A stretch of DNA of 42,878 nt from Nitrospirota bacterium (GTDB lineage: Bacteria > Nitrospirota > Thermodesulfovibrionia > Thermodesulfovibrionales > BMS3Bbin05). Shown piece by piece: positions 17,181 through 27,575 of the stretch. The notes beneath the pieces are model-generated. The model was not told the origin of the DNA. It ran no database searches and was given only the letters and a program-made list of their open reading frames with translations. How positions within the stretch are numbered: the first letter of the stretch is position 1; each line of letters opens with the position of its first letter. The stretch covers positions 1,504,147 to 1,547,024 of the forward strand of contig CP070669.1 of assembly GCA_020351835.1 (NCBI GenBank). Direction: 5' to 3'. Made by a program: the position numbers and the translations under genes.

Positions 17181-18275
17181 TTGAGTGATTATTACAATAT
17201 CCTGGGTGTTGAGCGCAATGCGTCTGATGAAGAGATAAAGAAGGCATACAGGCAGCTTGCGCTCAAGCATCATCCAGACAGGAACCAGGGTGATAAGGCT
17301 GCAGAGGAAAAGTTCAAGGAGATCAACGAAGCATACTCCTGTCTTTCTGATCCTCAGAAGCGTGCCCACTACGACCGCTTCGGCTCGACCGATGGAATGG
17401 GTGCCGGATTTAGCGGGTTTGGAGGTTTCGGAGAGGTCTTTGAAGAGTTCTTCGGGGACATCTTCGGTGGGTTTGGCGGCAGGCAGAGGACAAGAGCCTC
17501 ACGGGGATCGGACCTGAGATACGACATAGACATCTCACTTTTCGAGGCTGCTACCGGAGTTGAAAGGGAAATAGAGATTCCCAGATGGGAAGAGTGCACT
17601 ATATGTGGAGGAAGCGGGGCTAAGCCCGGTAAAGGGCCTGTAACCTGTCAGACATGCAGCGGTTCCGGGCAGGTCCGTTTCCAGCAGGGATTCTTTAGTG
17701 TTGCCAGGACGTGTGGGGACTGCGGCGGTGCGGGAACGATAATAACTGACCCATGCGATGATTGTAAGGGTGAGGGCAGGACCAAGAAGAAAAGGACCAT
17801 TTCGATAAAAATACCGCCGGGTGTTGATTCCGGCAACCGCTTGAGGATGACGGGTGAGGGAGAGCTTGGTGCTCATGGCGGTCCACCTGGTGATCTGTTC
17901 ATATTTATCAATGTAGAGAGGCACCCTTTCTTTATTAGGGACGGGAAGGATATCCTTTGCGGCATGCCGGTCAGCTATACTACAGCTGTCCTCGGAGGAG
18001 AGATAGAGGTTCCCACACTTACCGGGACGGAGAAGATCAAGGTCCCCTCCGGAACCCAGTCAGGGCATCAGTTCAGATTAAAGGGTAAAGGAATGCCCGT
18101 ACTTGGCAGGAAGAGCAAGGGAGAACAGATAGTGAAGGTATATATTGATGTGCCTAAGAAATTAAATGCCGAGCAGAAGAAGCTCCTTAAGGAGCTTGAT
18201 AAGATAAGCGGGAACGGTACATCAAAGGGATTTATGGACAAGTTCAAGGATATGTTCTCACAAGCTGAGAAATGA
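17181..18275 (+). CDS. dnaJ: Chaperone DnaJ (type I Hsp40)
   Basis: DnaJ stimulates DnaK ATPase and delivers unfolded proteins. The 364-aa type I protein shows a J domain with HPD at residues 31-33, a Gly/Phe-rich region ([20 protein letters not shown]), four zinc-binding repeats ([32 protein letters not shown]) and the C-terminal peptide-binding domain. Start is TTG 17181 ([10 protein letters not shown]) with AAGGGAT upstream. It lies 19 bases after dnaK and overlaps rsmE by four bases (ATGA). Confidence 0.97.
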   Translation: MSDYYNILGVERNASDEEIKKAYRQLALKHHPDRNQGDKAAEEKFKEINEAYSCLSDPQKRAHYDRFGSTDGMGAGFSGFGGFGEVFEEFFGDIFGGFGGRQRTRASRGSDLRYDIDISLFEAATGVEREIEIPRWEECTICGGSGAKPGKGPVTCQTCSGSGQVRFQQGFFSVARTCGDCGGAGTIITDPCDDCKGEGRTKKKRTISIKIPPGVDSGNRLRMTGEGELGAHGGPPGDLFIFINVERHPFFIRDGKDILCGMPVSYTTAVLGGEIEVPTLTGTEKIKVPSGTQSGHQFRLKGKGMPVLGRKSKGEQIVKVYIDVPKKLNAEQKKLLKELDKISGNGTSKGFMDKFKDMFSQAEK

Positions 18276-18994
18276 CACGTCTCTTTGTTGATGATGTCTC
18301 ACCGAACGAAAGTATAATCCGTCTTGACAGGCAGAACTCTCACTACTTAACAAAGGTATTGCGGCTCACCGATAATGACCGTGTAACCGTCTTTGACGGA
18401 TCAGGCAGAGAATACATCTGTTCTTTGTCATTTTTAGAAGAGGTTCCTTTCCTGAAAGTAATAGAGACTCTAAGGTCCGACAGAGTCCCTTATAAGAAGA
18501 TAGTTATATTACAGGGACTTCTAAAGGGAAAGAAGATGGACCTGTTAGTCCAGAAACTCTCTGAAACGGGTGTATCGGAAGTAATACCCGTAATAACCGA
18601 GAGAAGCCAGGTGAGGAGCACATCAAAAACGGAAAGATGGACCAAGATAGCTAAGGAGTCATCCCGTCAATGCGGAAGAACGGATGTATTAGAGATCTCC
18701 GGACCGCTTAAGTTCGAAGAAGCCGTGGACAGGATATCGGACAGATACCAAAGCTCTTTGAAAATTGTGTTCTATGAAGGCGGGGGGGGAACGCTCAGCT
18801 CCTTGGAGACCGACATCAGCTCATCAGAAGAGGTGGTCGTGTTCATCGGGCCGGAGGGTGGATTCAGTGAGCATGAAATAGGGATCTTGCGGAATAGCGG
18901 ATTTCATATCGTCGGTCTTGCAGGATTCATCCTGAGGGCAGAGACAGCATCTATTGTTGCATCTGGAATTATTCAATATATTATCAGTAAATAA
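18272..18994 (+). CDS. rsmE: 16S rRNA (uracil-1498-N3)-methyltransferase RsmE
   Basis: RsmE methylates N3 of U1498 in 16S rRNA using SAM. The 240-aa sequence has the N-terminal PUA-like part ([22 protein letters not shown]) and a SPOUT knot domain with [48 protein letters not shown], and [26 protein letters not shown]-like motifs (here [15 protein letters not shown]). It is coupled to dnaJ by a four-base overlap, a common pairing in bacteria, and so should be heat-inducible with the operon. It is the last plus-strand gene before a convergent junction with the VOC gene, about 20 bases away. Confidence 0.95.
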   Translation: MTRLFVDDVSPNESIIRLDRQNSHYLTKVLRLTDNDRVTVFDGSGREYICSLSFLEEVPFLKVIETLRSDRVPYKKIVILQGLLKGKKMDLLVQKLSETGVSEVIPVITERSQVRSTSKTERWTKIAKESSRQCGRTDVLEISGPLKFEEAVDRISDRYQSSLKIVFYEGGGGTLSSLETDISSSEEVVVFIGPEGGFSEHEIGILRNSGFHIVGLAGFILRAETASIVASGIIQYIISK

Positions 18995-19013
18995 TGTAAA
19001 GGATGTGATCCTC

Positions 19014-19367
19014 TTATTTGTCTGACCAGACTGCATATTCGTTCCCATTAGGGTCCTCGAAATGGAACCTTCTCCCGCCTGGGAATGAGAATGTTGGTCG
19101 TATGATCTTTCCTCCTGCATCTTCGATCTTTTTCTGAGTAAATTCTATCTTTTCGCTGTAGAAGACCACCAGGACGCTTCCTTTTGCCGTCGACACTGAC
19201 ATATCCGACCTGAAAAAACCGCCGTCGATCCCTTCATCTGCAAACGCTGTATAATCCGGACCATAATCAACAAAGGACCAGTCAAACACTTTCGTAAAGA
19301 AATTTCTGGTCGCTTCGATATCCTTTGCCGGCAGTTCTATATAATTGATCTTTTCGTGCTGTTTCAT
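19014..19367 (-). CDS. VOC (glyoxalase/bleomycin-resistance fold) family protein
   Basis: This 117-aa protein has the paired beta-alpha-beta-beta-beta fold of the vicinal-oxygen-chelate superfamily: INYIELPAKDIEATRNFFTKVF opens the first module and RFHFEDPNGNEYAVWSDK ends the second. The subgroup resembles small VOC proteins with EYAVW or similar endings rather than true glyoxalase I. Metal ligands and substrate are not certain. Its ATG overlaps the stop of the upstream 55-aa gene by four bases (ATGA). It ends the der-yihY operon. Confidence 0.88.
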   Translation of the reverse strand: MKQHEKINYIELPAKDIEATRNFFTKVFDWSFVDYGPDYTAFADEGIDGGFFRSDMSVSTAKGSVLVVFYSEKIEFTQKKIEDAGGKIIRPTFSFPGGRRFHFEDPNGNEYAVWSDK

Positions 19368-19531
19368 TCTTGATCATGCTCCCTGATACGAGCTATCTGA
19401 TCGTTCATGACCACTACCCAGCCGATCTCTGTCTCGAGATGGGTTTCCGTTTCATTTATCTCTACAAGCTTCCCTATATAGATCATATCGTTTGCATCGA
19501 TTTCCACTATCTTACCAATAAGATGGTTCAT
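19364..19531 (-). CDS. Small 55-aa beta-rich protein between yihY and the VOC gene
   Basis: Minus-strand translation gives a 55-residue protein beginning MNHLIGKIVEIDANDMIYIG. AAGGAGG lies six to seven bases before the ATG and is embedded in the end of yihY (overlap 20 bases), while its TGA overlaps the VOC ATG. This strongly supports a real, coupled gene. The alternating hydrophobic strands (GKIVEID, IYIGKLVEIN, THLETEIGWVVV) suggest a small SH3/Sm-like barrel, though I cannot name a family. There is no signal peptide or cysteine. Confidence 0.78.
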   Translation of the reverse strand: MNHLIGKIVEIDANDMIYIGKLVEINETETHLETEIGWVVVMNDQIARIREHDQE

Positions 19532-20345
19532 ATATAGCCTCCTTGTCTCGTGTTAGTTCATTTATCATTTGTGCGCCAAAAAGAAATATGCAGCTTGAAT
19601 AGTATATCCAGAGAAAAAATATTATGAATGCAGCTAATGGGCCGTATATATGTCCCAGCATGAAAACATATCTGATAAACAATGTGAACAAGTGTTTTGC
19701 GAACATAAGCATGATGCTGACAAAAAATGCCGATCTGAACGAGAACTTGAATAGCGGCCTTTTCCTTGGAAGGAAGAGATAGAACAGAGTAATAATGAGC
19801 CATGCGAGTATAAATTGTATGAAGAACATTAACATGTTAAAAATAACCCCGGTCTCATAAGCCGGAATAAACCTTTTTAGAAATTCTTCGAGTGAGGCAA
19901 TGGTAGTTATGCTGAATGAGACAAAGAACAGAAATATTATAGCCGTTATTATACCGAACGATATGAGTATAGAGTGATGTATCTTCCTCTTTCCCTTAAG
20001 GCCAAGCGTCATATTCAATGAGACCTCGATAGAGCGCATGAGTCTGAGAGAAAGGTAAGCATATATAAGAAAACTGACTATTCCGATGCTTTTATAAGTA
20101 ATTAATTTTGCAATGTCACTCGTAATATCGTGAGTAACCTCAGGAAAGGCCTCGAAGATCTCGTTTTTTATGAAATCTATTACAGCAGGATTACCTCCGA
20201 GAAAAAGTCCAACAAGTGTTATCAAAAGAAGAGTGAAAGGCACTATAGACATTATTGTGAAATATGATAACGAGGCTGCCTGGATCGAGAGCTGGTTCTT
20301 TATGAATGCCCTGCCGCTTTGATAGAAGAGTTTGGAGCAACGCAT
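19512..20345 (-). CDS. YihY/BrkB-family inner-membrane protein
   Basis: This 277-aa integral membrane protein has about six predicted helices, with family motifs QAASLSYFTIMSIVPFTLLL near the N-terminus, RLMRSIEVSLNMTLGLK, and YGPLAAFIIFFLWIYYSSCIFLFGAQM in the C-terminal helices. The family was once mis-annotated as ribonuclease BN; its real function is unclear, with envelope or export roles proposed. Its ATG overlaps the der stop by one base (TAATG). The charged tail after the last helix is short. Confidence 0.92.
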   Translation of the reverse strand: MRCSKLFYQSGRAFIKNQLSIQAASLSYFTIMSIVPFTLLLITLVGLFLGGNPAVIDFIKNEIFEAFPEVTHDITSDIAKLITYKSIGIVSFLIYAYLSLRLMRSIEVSLNMTLGLKGKRKIHHSILISFGIITAIIFLFFVSFSITTIASLEEFLKRFIPAYETGVIFNMLMFFIQFILAWLIITLFYLFLPRKRPLFKFSFRSAFFVSIMLMFAKHLFTLFIRYVFMLGHIYGPLAAFIIFFLWIYYSSCIFLFGAQMINELTRDKEAIYEPSYW

Positions 20346-21655
20346 TACTTCTTCTTCCTTCCCCTTATGTAGATCCTCACCGGGGTTCCTGTATAAGGGT
20401 ATTTGTTCCTCAAAAGTCTTTCTATCATTTTCTTATGCTGATCCTTTATCCCTGCAGTAGCACTTACGAAAAAAGCGAATGCGGGAGGATTCATCCCCAC
20501 CTGGGTAATATAGTATAATTTTACTCTCTTTCCCTTGTGATTTGGCATCGAACTTTCGATCGTCTCCTTGAACCTGTTGAGTTCCGGAGTGGATATCCTT
20601 TTATTCTTTTCTGCAATGATCTCCCTGATGATGGGGAACATCTTGAATACCCTCTTTTTTACAAGAGCAGAAGTGGTAAGTAAAGGCGCATATGGGACGA
20701 ACCATAGCTTGGAAGATGCCTCTTTCATCAATCTTTTATATGCCTTTTCCTGGTCGTCGACAAGGTCCCATTTATTAAAGACTATAAGGAGCCCTTTGCC
20801 CTTCTTTTCGGCTATACCGATTATCCGTTGGTCCTGCTCGACAACGCCAGAGGTAGCATCAAGGACCGCGATGACCACATCAGCACGCTCTATGCTCTTT
20901 ATAGCCCTCATAACAGACATTTCCTCGATCGGTTCGTCTACCCTGGGTTTTTTTCTTATCCCGGCCGTGTCGATTATCAGGTATTTTTTCCGGTAATATG
21001 AGCAAACACTGTCTATGGAATCGCGGGTCGTTCCCGCCTGAGGCGAGACGATCATCCTCTCTTTACCCAGAACAGTATTTACTATTGTTGATTTGCCGAC
21101 ATTGGGTCTTCCGACTATGGCAATTTTTGGCAGGTCATCCGAAGGTGCAGGGTGGGAATCCGGCAGTATTGAAATGACCTTTTCCATCAGATCATCGATG
21201 CCGTAGCCGTTCTCTGCAGAAACAGGGATAAGTTCTTCAGCTCCTATGGGGTAGAAATCGGATAATCGTGATTCCTTTTCGAACGAGTCGATCTTATTTA
21301 TCACCCACAATGTCTTGCTGCCGGTCTTTCTTATCTCGTTGGCGAGCTCTATATCAAGCGGATTAAGACCTTCCTTGCCATCCAGTAGATGGAGGATAAT
21401 ATCGGCTTCTTCGATAGCATAAAGAGCCTGTTTTTTTATGGATGAGAACATGTTGTCATCGGTACCCGGGAAGAAACCCCCGGTGTCTATCAGTGTCAGA
21501 TCACTGTCGTCCCATGTCAGGTCTCCGTAGTTCCTGTCACGTGTTACACCATGGACATTTCTGATGATCGCTCTTCGTCTTCCAAGGAGCTTATTGAACA
21601 GAGTTGATTTGCCGACGTTAGGCCTTCCTACTATCGCTACTAATGGTCTGGACAT
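20345..21655 (-). CDS. der: Ribosome-assembly GTPase Der (EngA)
   Basis: Der is a tandem-GTPase needed for 50S ribosomal subunit maturation. The 436-aa sequence has two G domains, each with GRPNVGKST (residues 10-18 and 182-190), DTGG and DTAGI switch segments, and NKID and NKWD specificity motifs. A C-terminal KH-like domain ends PYTGTPVRIYIRGRKKK. AAGGCGG precedes the ATG. It heads the operon with yihY, the 55-aa gene and the VOC gene. Confidence 0.97.
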   Translation of the reverse strand: MSRPLVAIVGRPNVGKSTLFNKLLGRRRAIIRNVHGVTRDRNYGDLTWDDSDLTLIDTGGFFPGTDDNMFSSIKKQALYAIEEADIILHLLDGKEGLNPLDIELANEIRKTGSKTLWVINKIDSFEKESRLSDFYPIGAEELIPVSAENGYGIDDLMEKVISILPDSHPAPSDDLPKIAIVGRPNVGKSTIVNTVLGKERMIVSPQAGTTRDSIDSVCSYYRKKYLIIDTAGIRKKPRVDEPIEEMSVMRAIKSIERADVVIAVLDATSGVVEQDQRIIGIAEKKGKGLLIVFNKWDLVDDQEKAYKRLMKEASSKLWFVPYAPLLTTSALVKKRVFKMFPIIREIIAEKNKRISTPELNRFKETIESSMPNHKGKRVKLYYITQVGMNPPAFAFFVSATAGIKDQHKKMIERLLRNKYPYTGTPVRIYIRGRKKK

Positions 21656-21712
21656 ATTTACCGCCTTAGCACAATGTTTTAACTAACATTCTACAACAAA
21701 GAGCAAGTTATT

Positions 21713-21728
21713 ATGACAAAGAAGTCAT
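21713..21728. repeat. Small perfect inverted repeat between ridA and der
   Basis: ATGAC (21713-21717) and GTCAT (21724-21728) pair around a six-base AAAGAA centre, about 60 bases upstream of der on the minus strand. It could be an operator for der or part of a transcript end after ridA; no T-run supports an intrinsic terminator. The symmetry is short and could be chance. Confidence 0.25.
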
Positions 21729-21743
21729 TAAATGAACCGGGGG

Positions 21744-22205
21744 TTATTTTACTTCGAAGACAAAATCTATTTCTACGGGGGAGTTAAGGGGAAGACAGAA
21801 TACTCCGACAGCAGCACGTGAATGCTTCCCTTTATCACCGAATATCTTAAACAGAAGATCAGATGCAGCGTTCAGGACCGATGGCTGTTCGAAAAATCCC
21901 TCAGCAGATGAAATAAATCCGTTAATTTTAATGCATCGCTCTATGTCATCAAGTGATCCTATGCATGATCTGATGACCGAGAGAGCATTAATGGTCGCCA
22001 GTTCACAGGATTCCTGAGCGTCTTCGATCGACACATCACTGCCGACCTTACCGGTATGTATAAGCCTGCCATCCTTTAATGGCAACATGCCGCTGACAAA
22101 GACCAGGTTCCCTGTTCTTACGCAGGGCACATATGACCCCAGCGGGTCCGGTGCTTCTGGTAATCTTATGTCCAGCGATTTGAGCTTATTGAGGATAGAC
22201 ATCAT
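21744..22205 (-). CDS. RidA/YjgF-family protein
   Basis: This 153-aa protein belongs to the Rid (YjgF/YER057c/UK114) family, in the longer YjgH-like subgroup with [21 protein letters not shown] and [25 protein letters not shown]. True RidA hydrolyses reactive enamine/imine intermediates such as 2-aminoacrylate and protects PLP enzymes of branched-chain amino acid synthesis. The conserved Arg is in HSRAAVG. The start overlaps the leuC stop (ATGATG, overlap one or four bases), so it is cotranscribed with leucine genes, which fits a protective role. Substrate in this subgroup is uncertain. Confidence 0.88.
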   Translation of the reverse strand: MMSILNKLKSLDIRLPEAPDPLGSYVPCVRTGNLVFVSGMLPLKDGRLIHTGKVGSDVSIEDAQESCELATINALSVIRSCIGSLDDIERCIKINGFISSAEGFFEQPSVLNAASDLLFKIFGDKGKHSRAAVGVFCLPLNSPVEIDFVFEVK

Positions 22206-23461
22206 TGCCCCAATTCATCGGGGGTTGCGATCCTTCCTTTGACAGCCGTTGCAGCAGCTATAGCGGGGCTTGAAAGGTAGACCTCACTTTCCGGATGTCC
22301 CATCCTTCCGACAAAGTTCCTGTTAGTTGTCGCAACTGCCCTTTCCCCTTTAGCAAGGATACCCATATGCCCGCCAAGGCAAGGACCGCATGTAGGTGTC
22401 GAAACGGCAGCATCTGCCTCGATAAACGTCTCAATAAGACCTTCCTTCATGGCGTTCATATATATCTCCTGTGTGGCAGGGATAACTATCATTCTCATGT
22501 TCGGGTTGACCTTATGCCCCCTGATAACGGAAGCCGCTTCTCTGAGGTCCTCAAGCCTGCCATTTGTGCATGACCCGACAACTACCTGATCGATCGATAT
22601 ATCCCCGAGCTCCTCGGCCGGTCTTGTGTTTGAGGGAAGGTGAGGACAAGAGACCGTCGGCTTTATCTTCGCACAGTCATACTCACGTATATCTATATAG
22701 TTAGCGTTCTTATCGGAACTATAGAACTTATATTCTCGTTTGGCTCTCCCCTTAACATATTCCTCAGTTATACTATCAGGTCTTATGATACCGTTCTTAC
22801 CACCGGCCTCTATAGCCATGTTGCACATCGTCAACCGTCCATGCATGGGCAGAGAATCAATGACCTCACCCTCGAACTCCATAGCCCTGTATAATGCTCC
22901 ATCTACCCCGATATCTCCTATTGTGTGCAGAATGAGGTCCTTTCCTCCGACCCATTTATTAAGCTTGCCATAGTAGACGAACTTCATGGATTCGGGGACC
23001 TTGAACCAGCACTCTCCTGTTGCCATTGCAGCAGCCACGTCCGTTGACCCGACCCCGGTAGAGAATGCACCTAATGCACCGTATGTACATGTATGGCTGT
23101 CAGCACCAATTACAAGGTCGCCCGGGACGACTATACCCTGTTCGGGTAATAAGGCATGTTCGACACCCATCCTTCCTACCTCAAAGTAAAGCGATAAGGA
23201 ATGATCCTTTGAGAAATCCCTTAGCATTTTGCATTGTTCAGCCGCCTTTATATCCTTCTGCGGCGCGAAATGGTCAGGGATAAGGGCAATACGGTCCTTA
23301 TCAAATACATCGTCAGCCCCGATCTTGCCGAACTCTTTTATCGAGATAGGAGCTGTAATATCATTTGCCAGTACGATATCAACCCTTGCATTTATAAGTT
23401 CTCCAGGGCCAAGGTCATCTTTTCCGCAATGAGCAGCGAGTATCTTCTCGGTAATGGTCAT
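22202..23461 (-). CDS. leuC: 3-isopropylmalate dehydratase large subunit, archaeal/short type
   Basis: LeuC isomerises 2- to 3-isopropylmalate with LeuD and carries a [4Fe-4S] cluster; similar enzymes also isomerise citramalate. At 419 aa it is the short archaeal-type form, not the ~465-aa E. coli type. The cluster Cys residues are visible: [10 protein letters not shown] (Cys298) and [10 protein letters not shown] (Cys358, Cys361). [13 protein letters not shown] also fits. No leuD small subunit is next to it; ridA occupies the place where leuD often lies. GGAGGATAAG precedes the start and leuA ends nine bases upstream. Homoaconitase activity cannot be excluded from sequence. Confidence 0.92.
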   Translation of the reverse strand: MTITEKILAAHCGKDDLGPGELINARVDIVLANDITAPISIKEFGKIGADDVFDKDRIALIPDHFAPQKDIKAAEQCKMLRDFSKDHSLSLYFEVGRMGVEHALLPEQGIVVPGDLVIGADSHTCTYGALGAFSTGVGSTDVAAAMATGECWFKVPESMKFVYYGKLNKWVGGKDLILHTIGDIGVDGALYRAMEFEGEVIDSLPMHGRLTMCNMAIEAGGKNGIIRPDSITEEYVKGRAKREYKFYSSDKNANYIDIREYDCAKIKPTVSCPHLPSNTRPAEELGDISIDQVVVGSCTNGRLEDLREAASVIRGHKVNPNMRMIVIPATQEIYMNAMKEGLIETFIEADAAVSTPTCGPCLGGHMGILAKGERAVATTNRNFVGRMGHPESEVYLSSPAIAAATAVKGRIATPDELGQ

Positions 23462-23470
23462 CTCTATCTC

Positions 23471-24997
23471 TTATCCTCCGTCATTTTTCTTTTCCTTGCG
23501 TGCCTCTATCTTGTTCAAGGCTTGTATATATGCCTTGGCTGAAGCAACTATGATATCGGTATCTGATCCGGTCCCTCTTACTACAAAATCGTCCTCTTCA
23601 ACAGTTACGGTGACCTCTCCAAGTGCATCTGTTCCGCCCGTGATGCCCTTAACATCATATTTCTTGAGGTTACTTTTAGTGCCGGTTAACTGATCTATCG
23701 CTTTATATGTAGCATCAACAGGACCGTCTCCACTTGATACGATCGCTTCTTCTTTGCCGGTGACAAGCATCTTAACAGATGCCTCCGGCTCAATCTCGGT
23801 CCCGCTCCTTGTCTCCAGCGAGATAAGGCTGAACACCTCTTCTATCCTTAAAACCTCATCTGAGATAAGGGTCTCAAGGTCTTCGTCATGTATCTCCTTC
23901 TTCTGGTCAGCAAGTTTTTTAAAGCGCTCAAATGCCTTGTTCAATTCTTCTTCTGTAACACTGTACCCGAGCTCCACAAGCCTGGTCTTGAAAGCATGCC
24001 TGCCTGAGTGCTTCCCGAGCACGAGCTTATTGCTGATGAGACCGACACTTTCGGGCCTTATTATCTCATAAGTCGTCTTTTCCTTTAAAAGGCCATCCTG
24101 ATGGATGCCGGCCTCATGAGCGAACGCATTCGCTCCTACTATGGCCTTGTTAGGCTGAACAGGTATGCCCGTTATCTTCGTTATCAGCCTGCTGGAACGA
24201 GTTATTTCCTCCGACACGATATTTGTGTCGGCCTGGTAGAAGTCTTTTCTTGTCCTTAGTGCCATAACCACTTCTTCCATGGAACAGTTCCCTGCACGCT
24301 CACCGATACCGTTAATAGTGCACTCGACCTGTCCGGCACCATTTAAAATTGCAGCCAGTGAGTTCGCGACAGCCAGTCCGAGATCATTGTGACAGTGAAC
24401 TGCTATTATCGCTTTGTCTATATTGCTCACCTTGCCCCTAAGGTCCTTTATGAACTTTCCGAACTCTTCGGGTGTCGTATAACCGACGGTATCCGGTATG
24501 TTCACTGTGGAAGCACCGGCATCTATCACAGCTTCGACCATCTCTGCTAGATATGAAAGTTCTGTCCTGGTTGCATCCATGGGGGAGAACTCGACATCCT
24601 CGACAAAACTACGAGCGAGCTTGACCATCTCAATAGACCTCTTCAGCGCCTCTGCCCGGTCGATCCGATACTGAAATTTAAGGTGGATGTCAGAGGATGA
24701 ATGGAATGTATGTATCCTCTTGCGCATAGCTCCCTTTAGGGCCTCGTTAGCGCTCTTGATGTCTGCTTCTTTTGCACGTGCAAGGCTGCAGATCACTGGG
24801 CCCTCGATCTCTGCGCCTATCCTTTGAACGGCCTCAAAATCACCGGGGGAGCTTATGGCAAATCCGGCCTCGATAATGTCTACCCCCAGTTTTGCCAGCT
24901 GTTTAGCTACCTGTATCTTCTCATCTACGGTCATTGACGCGCCAGGAGACTGCTCACCGTCCCTTAATGTCGTATCAAATATCTTTATAGTTCTCAT
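23471..24997 (-). CDS. leuA: 2-isopropylmalate synthase
   Basis: LeuA condenses acetyl-CoA with 2-oxoisovalerate, the first committed step to leucine, and is normally feedback-inhibited by leucine. The 508-aa protein has the DRE-TIM catalytic domain (FDTTLRDGEQSPGASM, EAGFAISSPGD, AVHCHNDLGLAVANSL with metal-binding His, GIGERAGNCSMEEVVM) and a C-terminal LeuA dimer/regulatory domain (GDGPVDATYKAIDQL). It differs from cimA at 38801, which has the citramalate synthase pattern. It starts four bases after pssA and is followed by leuC. Confidence 0.95.
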   Translation of the reverse strand: MRTIKIFDTTLRDGEQSPGASMTVDEKIQVAKQLAKLGVDIIEAGFAISSPGDFEAVQRIGAEIEGPVICSLARAKEADIKSANEALKGAMRKRIHTFHSSSDIHLKFQYRIDRAEALKRSIEMVKLARSFVEDVEFSPMDATRTELSYLAEMVEAVIDAGASTVNIPDTVGYTTPEEFGKFIKDLRGKVSNIDKAIIAVHCHNDLGLAVANSLAAILNGAGQVECTINGIGERAGNCSMEEVVMALRTRKDFYQADTNIVSEEITRSSRLITKITGIPVQPNKAIVGANAFAHEAGIHQDGLLKEKTTYEIIRPESVGLISNKLVLGKHSGRHAFKTRLVELGYSVTEEELNKAFERFKKLADQKKEIHDEDLETLISDEVLRIEEVFSLISLETRSGTEIEPEASVKMLVTGKEEAIVSSGDGPVDATYKAIDQLTGTKSNLKKYDVKGITGGTDALGEVTVTVEEDDFVVRGTGSDTDIIVASAKAYIQALNKIEARKEKKNDGG

Positions 24998-25001
24998 ATT
25001 T

Positions 25002-25721
25002 TTAATTCCCCGCTCTGAAAACCGGTCTTTTTGCCAGTAAGTAAATGTTCTCTATTAACCCTATGGTCAGGTATAACATGGCAAAAGAGAACAGAGCTAT
25101 CGGCGGATGAGCCATTATTATCATGATAACAATGACTATCATCACCAGAAACCAGAACGGTTTTCTCTTCTTAAAGTTTACCTCTTTCAATCCATGGAAC
25201 CTTAATGTGCTTATCATCATAATACCAAGCATGAACGTCAGGACAAGTATAATTATGCTTCTCTCAGCAACGCCGCCAAGCTGGCTGAAGTGAAAAATGA
25301 CCGTTGTCGCCAGTACCCCTGCTGCTGCAGGTATCGGAAGTCCGGTAAAATATTTCTTTTCGTCCGAGCCCATCTGTACATTAAAACGAGCGAGCCTTAG
25401 GGCCCCGCATGCTACGAACAAAAAGCTTACCGCCCATCCTAATCTGCCATAAGGCTTAAGGGACCAGCTATAGATCATGACAGCCGGTGCAACTCCAAAA
25501 GCAATCAGGTCTGACAATGAGTCAAGTTCTATACCGAACTTAGTGGTGCTGTTAGTAAGCCTTGCCACCCAGCCGTCTAGCATGTCGAACACTGAGGCGA
25601 TAACAATAGCCCATGCAGCACTGGTAAAGGAGCCTTTGAATGACGAAAGTATCGAGTAGAACCCAAAGAACATTCCGCAGAGAGTCAGTCCGTTCGGCAG
25701 TATGTAAACACCTTTCCTCAT
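25002..25721 (-). CDS. pssA: CDP-diacylglycerol-serine O-phosphatidyltransferase
   Basis: PssA makes phosphatidylserine from CDP-diacylglycerol and serine. The 239-aa membrane protein contains the CDP-alcohol phosphotransferase signature DGxxARx8Gx3Dx3D at residues 49-71 (DGWVAR ... GIELDSLSD), with catalytic Asp67 and Asp71. Several membrane helices follow. It overlaps psd by four bases; psd makes phosphatidylethanolamine from its product. Both lie between ilvC and leuA in one apparent operon, a known conserved arrangement. Confidence 0.95.
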   Translation of the reverse strand: MRKGVYILPNGLTLCGMFFGFYSILSSFKGSFTSAAWAIVIASVFDMLDGWVARLTNSTTKFGIELDSLSDLIAFGVAPAVMIYSWSLKPYGRLGWAVSFLFVACGALRLARFNVQMGSDEKKYFTGLPIPAAAGVLATTVIFHFSQLGGVAERSIIILVLTFMLGIMMISTLRFHGLKEVNFKKRKPFWFLVMIVIVIMIIMAHPPIALFSFAMLYLTIGLIENIYLLAKRPVFRAGN

Positions 25722-26350
25722 TTCTTTATCCTCGCTATTATCGATTCGCCTGCCTTTATATGGTCATCAAGCGAAACAGCAACCTCAACATCGATCGGCA
25801 GGAATACATCGACCCTCGAGCTAAACTTAATTATACCATACCGTTGTCCCCTCAGAAGTTCATCGCCTTTGCTTACCCTGCATACGATCCTTCTTGCAAC
25901 GAAACCCGCTACCTGCCTTACCATCACCTTCCCATGATCGGTTTCCAGAAGCATTACGGTGTTCTCGTTCGAACTGGCGGCTTCATCTTTATATGCAGCT
26001 TTGAAGCGGCCTTTCTTTGGTATTACGTCCACCACCTTGCCGTTGAGAGGGCTCCTGTTCACATGTACATTGAACGGCGACATGAAGATACTTATCTGCT
26101 TTGCCCTTGCCTTGAGATGTGAAGGCTCAAAAACTTCCTTTACGACAATCACTCTCCCATCTGCCGGAGATACGATCAGGTCAGCACCGGCTGGTATCTC
26201 TCTTTCCGGGTCCCGGAAGAAGAAAAGCATGAAGAGCAACAGAACTATCGGAAACACTACTGTCCAGTTGCGACCGATCAAGATTACAGCGACGGTCAGC
26301 ACCATTGACCCTATAATAAAAGGCCATCCTTCAGGGGCTATCTTTAACAT
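25718..26350 (-). CDS. psd: Phosphatidylserine decarboxylase, short form
   Basis: Psd converts phosphatidylserine to phosphatidylethanolamine using a pyruvoyl group made by self-cleavage. The 210-aa protein is the short form with N-terminal membrane helices (residues ~10-45), VSPADGRVI, MSPFNVHVNRSPLNG and a cleavage region IKFSSRVDVFLP. The pyruvoyl-forming serine should be Ser178. In the short-form homologues I recall, Gly precedes this Ser (FGSR); here it is Ser177. The rest of the active-site region is intact. No good ribosome site is seen before the ATG at 26350. Confidence 0.92.
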   Translation of the reverse strand: MLKIAPEGWPFIIGSMVLTVAVILIGRNWTVVFPIVLLLFMLFFFRDPEREIPAGADLIVSPADGRVIVVKEVFEPSHLKARAKQISIFMSPFNVHVNRSPLNGKVVDVIPKKGRFKAAYKDEAASSNENTVMLLETDHGKVMVRQVAGFVARRIVCRVSKGDELLRGQRYGIIKFSSRVDVFLPIDVEVAVSLDDHIKAGESIIARIKK

Positions 26351-26437
26351 AATATTATTGACCGGGTGTATCAGCTCAAAGCAGCATGGCCATGATATTG
26401 CAGACAGGCGGTCCGCAGGACCCGTTCACAAGATTTG
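26351..26437 (-). other. ilvC-psd intergenic stretch with GGTCC hairpin
   Basis: This 87-base gap holds a perfect GGTCC-GCA-GGACC inverted repeat at 26410-26422. It is GC-rich next to the ilvC end and then AT-rich near psd. No gene of meaningful length and no clear promoter are seen. The hairpin could limit read-through or protect the ilvC message; it has no following T-run. Confidence 0.3.
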
Positions 26438-27496
<1,059 letters not shown>

Positions 27497-27575
27497 TTAC
27501 AAAGGATTACATAAAAACCACATAATACATGGTATTTTGTTCTCTGCAGGAGCATCGGGCAGGGTCCCCGGTCAA

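Noticed and set aside
18995-19013. Bidirectional terminator between rsmE and the VOC gene
   Set aside because: AGGAT-GTG-ATCCT forms only a 5-bp stem and lacks a convincing T-run; too weak to call.
26351-26437. A 17-codon peptide (GTG start, CGPPVCNIM-containing) between ilvC and psd
   Set aside because: It has no ribosome site and is too short to distinguish from chance; the CxxxxC pattern alone is weak.
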